Positions 47,742-53,347 of a stretch of 53,347 bases of DNA are shown here, piece after piece. Below the pieces are notes generated by a model. The model did not search any database, was not told the origin of the DNA, and saw only the letters and a list, made by a program, of their open reading frames with translations. Position 1 is the first letter of the stretch. The number at the start of each line of letters is the position of its first letter. Made by a program: the position numbers and the translations under genes. Source of the DNA: Mycobacterium intermedium (GTDB lineage Bacteria; Actinomycetota; Actinomycetes; Mycobacteriales; Mycobacteriaceae); NCBI RefSeq assembly GCF_002086275.1, contig NZ_MVHT01000040.1:1-53347 (forward strand), read 5' to 3'.

Positions 47742-47789
47742 ACACTACACCTAGGGGGTGACAAGGTGAAGAGGTACTACATGTTCTGA
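47742..47789 (-). promoter_or_regulatory. tandem NrdR-like boxes at the nrdHIE promoter
   Basis: ACACTACACCTAGGGG (47742-47757) and GTACTACATGTTCTGA (47774-47789), centres 32 bp apart, the same geometry as before nrdF2. The first box differs from the nrdF2 box by one base. Together they make coordinated NrdR control of the two separated nrd loci likely. Confidence 0.7.
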
Positions 47790-47938
47790 ATGACAAACTT
47801 GAAATTCCCTGGTCGTAAGCCTAAACACCGGCGTGTCTCGGCGTGTCGCAAATCACAGCCGGTGGCGGTGGGGTTCATGCGCGTAGGTATATCAGCGGCC
47901 ACCGACAACCCGGCTGGCTCAACCTGAGGCCCACCAAC

Positions 47939-47990
47939 TCAGCAAAGGCCAGCAAAGCCTGATCAAAGCCCAGCAAATGCCAGCAAAGCC
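47939..47990. repeat. short degenerate tandem repeat, unit about GCCAGCAAA
   Basis: AGCAAA-type units recur five times at about 10-11 base steps (CAGCAAAGGC, CAGCAAAGCC, ATCAAAGCC, CAGCAAATGC, CAGCAAAGCC). It lies in the gene-free stretch 47523-48034, between the NrdR boxes and a terminator hairpin whose left arm is the last unit. No coding function seen. Confidence 0.7.
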
Positions 47991-48013
47991 GCCAGCGCGC
48001 GGCTGGCGGCTTT
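47985..48013 (-). terminator. strong intrinsic terminator hairpin after the FMN reductase gene
   Basis: AAAGCCGCCAGC and GCTGGCGGCTTT form a perfect 12-bp stem around a 5-base loop, 22 bases beyond the FMN reductase stop. The A and T ends make it usable in either direction, though the T-run is short. Confidence 0.75.
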
Positions 48014-48034
48014 GACTGTGCTCGTTACCGCGGG

Positions 48035-48604
48035 TCAGCCGACCTCGGCGGCGAGCTTGCCGACGGCGTCCCGCACATTCGCCGTGAGCTCCTCGTGCTC
48101 GGCCGGGGCCTTGCCGTCGAGGCTCCGGAACGGCACCGACAGCTTGATCGACTCGACGACGCGCGCGCCGGCGATGCCGAAAGACTTGCGGGTGTCGTCA
48201 TGCGCCCACACGCCGCCGTACTGGCCCAAGGACCCGCCGATGACAGCTAACGGCTTGCCCTTCAAAGCTCCGTCGCCGAACGGGCGGGAGAGCCAGTCGA
48301 TCGCATTCTTGACCACCGCGGGAAAGCTCCCGTTGTACTCCGGCGTGACCACCAGGGCGGCGTCGGCGTCAGCCGCCGCGGAACGGAGCGCGACTACGGC
48401 GGCCGGGGCCTGCTCGACGTCCGCGTTCGTCGCGTCGTCGATCTCCTCGTTGTAGAAAGGCAAGTCCCCCAATCCTTCGAACACGGTGACCGTGACGCCT
48501 TCCGGGGCGACCTGAGCGGCCAGTTCGGCGATCTGGCGATTGACCGACGCCGCACGCAAGCTGCCCACGAGCGCCAAGACTTTGATGTCGGGATTTTCCG
48601 GCAC
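48035..48604 (-). CDS. NADPH-dependent FMN reductase (Rv3054c-like)
   Basis: 189 residues from GTG. Flavodoxin-like fold: KVLALVGSLRAASVNRQIAE binds FMN phosphate, and LVVTPEYNGSFPAVVKNAID and GKPLAVIGGSLGQYGG are the rest of the site. It is a two-electron quinone or azo reductase that can protect against redox cycling. Divergent from a TetR gene across a palindrome and followed by a strong terminator. Confidence 0.9.
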   Translation of the reverse strand: MPENPDIKVLALVGSLRAASVNRQIAELAAQVAPEGVTVTVFEGLGDLPFYNEEIDDATNADVEQAPAAVVALRSAAADADAALVVTPEYNGSFPAVVKNAIDWLSRPFGDGALKGKPLAVIGGSLGQYGGVWAHDDTRKSFGIAGARVVESIKLSVPFRSLDGKAPAEHEELTANVRDAVGKLAAEVG

Positions 48605-48645
48605 TTCCGTTCCCTTCCTTGGTTGGTGTACATCTTCGCACGATT

Positions 48646-48667
48646 AAAGCGGACTACAGTCCGTTTT
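48646..48667. promoter_or_regulatory. TetR-type operator between FMN reductase and TetR genes
   Basis: AAAGCGGACT and AGTCCGTTTT meet around AC, a 22-bp dyad with a single mismatched pair (core GGACT-AC-AGTCC perfect). It sits 42 bases from one start and 26 from the other, ideal for a local regulator that controls itself and the reductase. Confidence 0.75.
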
Positions 48668-48692
48668 ATTCCAACGGAGTTAAAGTTCAAGG

Positions 48693-49304
48693 ATGAGCGG
48701 GGTGCGGGACTTGGGCGAACTGGTCGTCACTCCGCCGCAGACACGCGGAGAACGGGGCGACGCCGCTCGCAACCGGGCGCTATTGCTGGACGCGGCACGC
48801 AACTTAATCGCCCAACGCGGCGCCGAGGCCGTGACCATGGACGACATTGCTGCGGCCGCCGGTGTCGGCAAGGGCACCCTGTTTCGCCGGTTCGGCAGCC
48901 GCGCCGGCCTGATGATGGTGCTGCTCGACGAGGACGAACGGGCCAGTCAGCAAGCCTTTCTCTTCGGGCCGCCGCCGCTCGGCCCAGAGGCGCCGCCGCT
49001 GGAGCGGTTGCTGGCGTTCGGGCGCGAGCGGTTGCGTTTCGTGCATGCGCACCGAGCGCTGCTGGCAGAGGCCGACCGCGATCCGCTCACGCGTCATGCG
49101 CCGGCGAACCTGGTGCACCGCACCCATGTGCGGGTGCTGCTGCAACAGGCCCACACGACCGGCGACCTCGATGCGCAGACGGACGCCCTGCTCGCTCTGC
49201 TGCACGTCGACTACGTCGAACACCAACTCGCCAACGGCGGTCACACCCTCGAGACGTTGGGCGACGCCTGGGAAAGTGTGGCGCGCAAGCTGTGCGGCCG
49301 ATGA
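48693..49304 (+). CDS. TetR-family regulator (Rv3055-like)
   Basis: 203 residues from ATG. Helix-turn-helix AVTMDDIAAAAGVGKGTLFRRFGSRAGLM near residue 45, then a helical ligand domain with LLAFGRERLRFVHAHRALLAEADRDP. It should repress the divergent FMN reductase and release on binding an electrophile or quinone. Corresponds to Rv3055 in order. Its end faces a long PGRS frame. Confidence 0.88.
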   Translation: MSGVRDLGELVVTPPQTRGERGDAARNRALLLDAARNLIAQRGAEAVTMDDIAAAAGVGKGTLFRRFGSRAGLMMVLLDEDERASQQAFLFGPPPLGPEAPPLERLLAFGRERLRFVHAHRALLAEADRDPLTRHAPANLVHRTHVRVLLQQAHTTGDLDAQTDALLALLHVDYVEHQLANGGHTLETLGDAWESVARKLCGR

Positions 49305-49341
49305 CCGCCTGACAAGCGCCCCGACGACCGGCGGCGCGGCG

Positions 49342-52300
49342 TTAGAACCCGCCGCCTTTCCCGCTGGTCCCGCCTGTGCCGCCGGTCTGCCCAACGCCGT
49401 TGACGCCGTCGCCGCCGGCACCACCCGCTCCGAATATCGCCGAAGTTCCGCCCTGACCGCCGTGGCCGCCTTTGCCTCCGACGCCGGGATCCCCGCTTGA
49501 GAACCCACTACCGCCGGTGCCGCCCTTGCCGCCCTGGCCTCCGTTGCCGCCGAACACCTGCCCGCTGCCGCCCGAACCGCCGACGCCGCCGGTGCCTCCG
49601 TTACCGCCGTTCGGGACGAGAAGAGATCCCGCCAAACCGCTACCGCCCAAGCCGCCCGCACCGCCATTGCCGCCCGTGCCGCCTCCTTCGTAGGCGAACC
49701 CGAACCCGGTACCGCCATTGCCGCCGGCGCCTCCGGTTCCGCCGGCAGCGTGTGCTGTCGAGCCGGCTCCGCCCTGGCCGCCCTGGCCGCCGTTGCCACC
49801 GTTCAGGCCGCCGCCGCCGGTCCCGCCGGCCCCGCCGGTGCCCACGTTGGGGTCGAAGGCGTTCGCTGCCGCGCCCGCACCGCCATTGCCACCATTGCCG
49901 CCATTGCCGGAAAGGCCAGTGGCGCCGGCCGGGGCATCGGCCGAACCGCCGGCCCCGCCCAGGCCACCAGCGCCGAACTCGCCGCCGCGACCGCCCTTCC
50001 CGCCGGAGCCGGTGACCGGGTTCGACGCGACGGCTTGGTCGCCGTTACCGCCGTTGCCGCCGGTGCCGCCGGTGCCGCCGGTGCCACCCCTGCCGCCGGC
50101 CCCGCCGTCGCCGACGCTGCCGGCTTTGCCGTTCAGGCTGCCGAAACCTCCCGAACCACCCTGACCACCTTTACCGCCCTGGCCGCCTTGCGCACCGGTG
50201 CCGCCGGCTTCGCCGTCGCCGCCGTTGCCGCCTGCATTGAGCGGCGAGAGGCCGTCTTTGCCGGTGGTGCCGGTACCGCCGGTACCACCGGTACCGCCGG
50301 TGCCGCCGGCCCCACCTTTACCGCCGTCACCGTAAATCGCCCCGGCGTCGCCGCCCTTGCCGCCCTTGCCGCCTTCGCCACCGGTGCCACCGATCGTGTT
50401 GGTTGGACCCGTTGTCCCGGTGCCGCCTTTGCCGCCCGCCCCGCCGTCACCGCCGTTACCGACGGACCCACCGCCGTTCCCGCCGTTGCCCCCGGTGCCG
50501 CCTTTGCCGCCAGGAGTCAGGCTGTCGGCGCCGTTGCCGCCGTTGCCGCCGTTGCCCCCGGTGGTGGGGGCCAAGCCGGTGCCGCCTTTGGCGCCCGTCG
50601 TGCTGCCGGCGCCACCCTCGCCGCCGACCCCAGCCACGCCGCGATTACCGCCGTTACCGCCGTTTCCGCCGGTCCCGGTTTGGTCGCCGAAGTCGAATGA
50701 TCCTGGCGCGCCCCTGCCGCCGTTGCCTCCCATACCGCTGGCGCCGCCCTGACCGCCTGCGCCACCGACGCCTTGGTCACCGTTCCCGGACACCCCGGTC
50801 CCGCCGGCTCCGCCGACCCCCCCTTGCCCGCCGGTGCCACCGTTGCCGCCGTTGCCGCCGTTTTGCCCGGCACCAAAGCCCGCCAAGTTTTGGTCACTGC
50901 CGTTGTTCCCGTTGCTGCCGGTCCCGCCGACCCCGCCGACGCCACCGGCACCGCCGTTGCCACCTTTGCCGGACAGCGAGCCGCCATTGCCGCCGTCGCC
51001 CCCGGCTCCACCGGTCCCGCCAGTGAATCCGGCTTGTCCGTTCGCACCAGCCCCCACGACCGGCACGCCCGACTCACCCTGGCCCCCGGTTCCACCAGCG
51101 CCGCCGGTGCCGCCGTTGCCGACCGATCCGCCGTTGCCGCCCTTCCCGCCTTTCGCACCGTCGCCCCCGAGGAAGGGAGCATTGGCACCCCTACCACCCG
51201 TGCCCCCGTTACCACCGCTGTCGGGATGCGTACCATCTGTGCCGTTTGCGGCGAAAATTCCGCCGCCGCTGTCGCCGCCCTTCCCGCCCGAACCACCCAG
51301 GCCGCGATCACCGCCGTCGCCGCCGGTGCCGCCTACGCCGTCGTTGAAGAAGATGTCTCCATCGCCACCGGTACCGCCGTTGCCGCCAACCGCGCCATTA
51401 CCGCCATTGCCACCGACCCCACCGACCCCGTGGGCGCCCGCCGGAGCGATCCCACCAGCACCGCCGTTTCCGCCGGCCCCACCGAAGCCCCCGTCGCCGC
51501 CTCGGCCGCCGTCCTGACCTGCGACCGCATTGGCGCCGGCGCCGCCCTGACCACCGCTCCCGGCGTTCCCTCCATTGCCGCCGGCCCCGCCATCACCGGC
51601 CCTGGCTCCGCCAGCGCCGCCCGCGCCACCATGCCCACCTGATCCGCCGTCGACACCGTTCTCGCCGGACAGACCCGCCGTACCCGGGGACCCGTTGCCG
51701 CCCCTGCCGCCGGCCCCGCCGTTGCCATACAGCCCTCCGTTGCCGCCGGCCCCGCCGTTGCCGCCATCCGCACCCGGCGTAGCCACAGCAGCGTTCGCGC
51801 CATTGCCACCCTTGCCGCCGTTGCCCGGGGCAGTGGAATCGCTGCCGGCGATACCGTTCGGGCCGCTGCTGGTGAATCCGGCACCGCCGGCCCCGCCGGC
51901 TCCGCCGGCCCCGGGATTTCCACCATCGCCACCGCGACCCCCGTGACCATCTCCGCCAAAGTTGAAGCTGCCGTTGCCGCCCCTCCCGCCGTCACCGGGG
52001 TCCGCACCATTGCCACCGTTACCGCCAGCCCCATGCGCCGCGGGGCTGAACAATCCGTTCAACAGGCCGCCCGTGCCACCCGCGCCGCCATTGCCGCCGT
52101 TGCCGCCATTACCGCCGTTACCGCCGTCTAGGCCCGCCGCCGCGGCGACCAGGCCGTCGCTGCCGGCAGCGCCGTTCCCGCCGTGACCGCCGGCGCCGCC
52201 CACGCCGAACAAGAAGCTGCGGCCGCCGGCGCCGCCCGAACCGCCGGACCCGCCGTCCGAGCCGTCGACACCCGCAGAACCGAATCCGCCCGAACCGCCG

Positions 52301-52344
52301 GCCCCTCCGTTGCCGTACAGGAGCCCGCCGATGCCTCCGCCACC
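49342..52344 (-). CDS. PE_PGRS repeat region lacking its PE domain
   Basis: About 1,000 codons of almost pure Gly-Gly-Ala/Asn repeats (GGNGGNGGAGG; GGTGGTGG) read leftward and end at a TAA with the plain tail GGTSGKGGGF. The frame continues as PGRS past any start codon (GGSGGFGSAGVDGSDGG; GGGIGGLLYGNGG) up to about 52344, then abruptly becomes unrelated sequence. No PE domain or PE_PGRS linker is present, so a native start is missing. Either the gene is 5'-truncated by the junction at 52345-52355 and silent, or the assembly is joined wrongly here. Confidence 0.8.
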   Translation of the reverse strand, partial: GGGGIGGLLYGNGGAGGSGGFGSAGVDGSDGGSGGSGGAGGRSFLFGVGGAGGHGGNGAAGSDGLVAAAAGLDGGNGGNGGNGGNGGAGGTGGLLNGLFSPAAHGAGGNGGNGADPGDGGRGGNGSFNFGGDGHGGRGGDGGNPGAGGAGGAGGAGFTSSGPNGIAGSDSTAPGNGGKGGNGANAAVATPGADGGNGGAGGNGGLYGNGGAGGRGGNGSPGTAGLSGENGVDGGSGGHGGAGGAGGARAGDGGAGGNGGNAGSGGQGGAGANAVAGQDGGRGGDGGFGGAGGNGGAGGIAPAGAHGVGGVGGNGGNGAVGGNGGTGGDGDIFFNDGVGGTGGDGGDRGLGGSGGKGGDSGGGIFAANGTDGTHPDSGGNGGTGGRGANAPFLGGDGAKGGKGGNGGSVGNGGTGGAGGTGGQGESGVPVVGAGANGQAGFTGGTGGAGGDGGNGGSLSGKGGNGGAGGVGGVGGTGSNGNNGSDQNLAGFGAGQNGGNGGNGGTGGQGGVGGAGGTGVSGNGDQGVGGAGGQGGASGMGGNGGRGAPGSFDFGDQTGTGGNGGNGGNRGVAGVGGEGGAGSTTGAKGGTGLAPTTGGNGGNGGNGADSLTPGGKGGTGGNGGNGGGSVGNGGDGGAGGKGGTGTTGPTNTIGGTGGEGGKGGKGGDAGAIYGDGGKGGAGGTGGTGGTGGTGTTGKDGLSPLNAGGNGGDGEAGGTGAQGGQGGKGGQGGSGGFGSLNGKAGSVGDGGAGGRGGTGGTGGTGGNGGNGDQAVASNPVTGSGGKGGRGGEFGAGGLGGAGGSADAPAGATGLSGNGGNGGNGGAGAAANAFDPNVGTGGAGGTGGGGLNGGNGGQGGQGGAGSTAHAAGGTGGAGGNGGTGFGFAYEGGGTGGNGGAGGLGGSGLAGSLLVPNGGNGGTGGVGGSGGSGQVFGGNGGQGGKGGTGGSGFSSGDPGVGGKGGHGGQGGTSAIFGAGGAGGDGVNGVGQTGGTGGTSGKGGGF

Positions 52345-52350
52345 ACCGGG

Positions 52351-53347
52351 GTGGCGAATTCGGGCAACGTCAACACCGGCGCCTTTATCAGCGGAAACTA
52401 CAGCAACGGCACCCTGTGGCGCGGCAACTACGAAGGCCTGCCCGGCCTCTCCCTCGGATACACGATCCCGCAGTTCCCTGCGGTCGGCGGCGACATCTCC
52501 GGGGCTGTCGCCCGCTTCACCCTGCTACCGCCCATCGACATTCCCTCGATTCCGTTGTTCGTCACAATCACCGGAGACGCAGGCCCAGTACACATCCCGT
52601 CCATCCCCATTCCCTCCGTCCACGTCAGCGCCAGCCCGACCATCGACATCGGCTCGATCACCCTCGCGCCCATCACCGTCACCACACCGGGCGTACGTCT
52701 CACCTACCTCACCGCACCCAGCACCTCCATATCCGGGCAGGGCACGGGATACGTCATCCTCGCCAGCTTCTTCCCGGACATCCCGATAACCATCGCCGCA
52801 CCCCCTCCCTTTGTCGAAGGCACGTCGCCGGGGTTCTCGGTCGACCCGATCTGGTTCACCCCGACGACGGTGACCTTCCCGGGATTCACCATTCCCGGGC
52901 CCATAGACATTGCGGTGCCGCTGTCGCTGACCATCCCGGGCTTCGACATCCCGGCTTCGGGCGTTCCCAATCTCCCGCTCGGCCTCGCTCTGAACTTCGC
53001 GACCCCGTCCTTCACCCTTCCGATCACCGCGACGATCGATCAGATCGCGATAGACCTGCACCTCACCTCCACCCTGGGCCCCGTCAACATTCCCATCTTC
53101 GGGTTCGGCGGAACCCCGGGCTTCTGGAACTCGACCTCCCAGCCGTCGTCGGGCTTCTACAACGTCGGTGGCGGTGGCGGTTCAGGGTTCTGGAACAGCG
53201 GCTCGGGCATCTCGGGCTGGTACAACGCGATCGCGGATCCGCTGCTGGGCTCGGCCTCGGGGTTCTACAACTTCGGCACGCAGCTTTCGGGCCTGCTCAA
53301 CCGGGGCGCGGGTCTATCGGGGGCCTTCAACACCGGCGCGCTTGACC
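52351..53347 (+). CDS. PPE-MPTR family C-terminal part, cut at both ends
   Basis: A single open frame of 332 codons running off the window. It begins VANSGNVNTGAFISGNYSNG, a typical internal PPE-MPTR repeat, goes on through beta-rich Ile-Pro segments (PIDIPSIPLF; VHIPSIPIPSV; GFTIPGPIDIAVPL) and returns to pentapeptide repeats (GFWNSGSGISGWYN; GFYNFGTQLSGLLNRG). The PPE domain expected 400 or more codons upstream is absent; instead antisense PGRS lies there. The frame has no ATG. Product class is clear, gene integrity is not. Confidence 0.8.
   Translation, partial: MANSGNVNTGAFISGNYSNGTLWRGNYEGLPGLSLGYTIPQFPAVGGDISGAVARFTLLPPIDIPSIPLFVTITGDAGPVHIPSIPIPSVHVSASPTIDIGSITLAPITVTTPGVRLTYLTAPSTSISGQGTGYVILASFFPDIPITIAAPPPFVEGTSPGFSVDPIWFTPTTVTFPGFTIPGPIDIAVPLSLTIPGFDIPASGVPNLPLGLALNFATPSFTLPITATIDQIAIDLHLTSTLGPVNIPIFGFGGTPGFWNSTSQPSSGFYNVGGGGGSGFWNSGSGISGWYNAIADPLLGSASGFYNFGTQLSGLLNRGAGLSGAFNTGALD

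Overview
The window comes from a pigmented, slow-growing Mycobacterium, judged to genus level. The evidence is high GC coding with many GTG starts and 4-base start/stop overlaps, MmpL transporters, PE_PGRS and PPE-MPTR genes, and a right half that follows, from memory, the M. tuberculosis order Rv3033 to Rv3055. I cannot name the species from sequence alone.

Left part (about 0.7-21.3 kb): a carotenoid and photoprotection island. A nine-gene operon (crtE, crtI, crtB, crtYc, crtYd, a methyltransferase, crtU, a Rieske protein and a MarR regulator) should make lycopene, then beta-carotene, then an aromatic carotenoid of the isorenieratene (leprotene) type, with possible further decoration. Facing it are a UGT-type glycosyltransferase and a type 2 IPP isomerase. 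Next come an MmpL transporter, a third MarR paralogue, and an operon of a second MmpL, TspO and a DNA photolyase. Before the crt genes lie an uncharacterised three-gene operon and a MarR gene. Four AT-rich intergenic islands carry related sequences with a common TAGTTAA core and probably form one MarR (CrtR-like) regulon. A SigF-type promoter sits directly at the crtE start.

Middle (21.4-37.7 kb): conserved chromosome. It holds a DUF4333 protein, an internally duplicated metallopeptidase with one dead half, a LbH acyltransferase, a PQQ-propeller lipoprotein, a DUF3298 secreted protein, a leftward run of a THUMP-like protein, methyltransferase, echA17, NUDIX, ABC ATPase, serB2 and ctaD, then fecB, adhC and three small genes.

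Right (37.9-49.3 kb): a lineage-specific PE_PGRS gene, then nrdF2 and nrdHIE for class Ib ribonucleotide reductase. These are separated by an accessory TetR/SDR pair, a flavin monooxygenase and another TetR. Both nrd promoters carry tandem NrdR-like boxes with the same 32-bp spacing. A TetR/FMN-reductase pair with its own palindrome follows.

Far right (49.3 kb to the end): a PE_PGRS reading frame without its PE domain meets, head to head, a PPE-MPTR frame without its PPE domain. This is either a real rearrangement or an assembly join. I saw no tRNA, rRNA, CRISPR array, IS element or phage gene.
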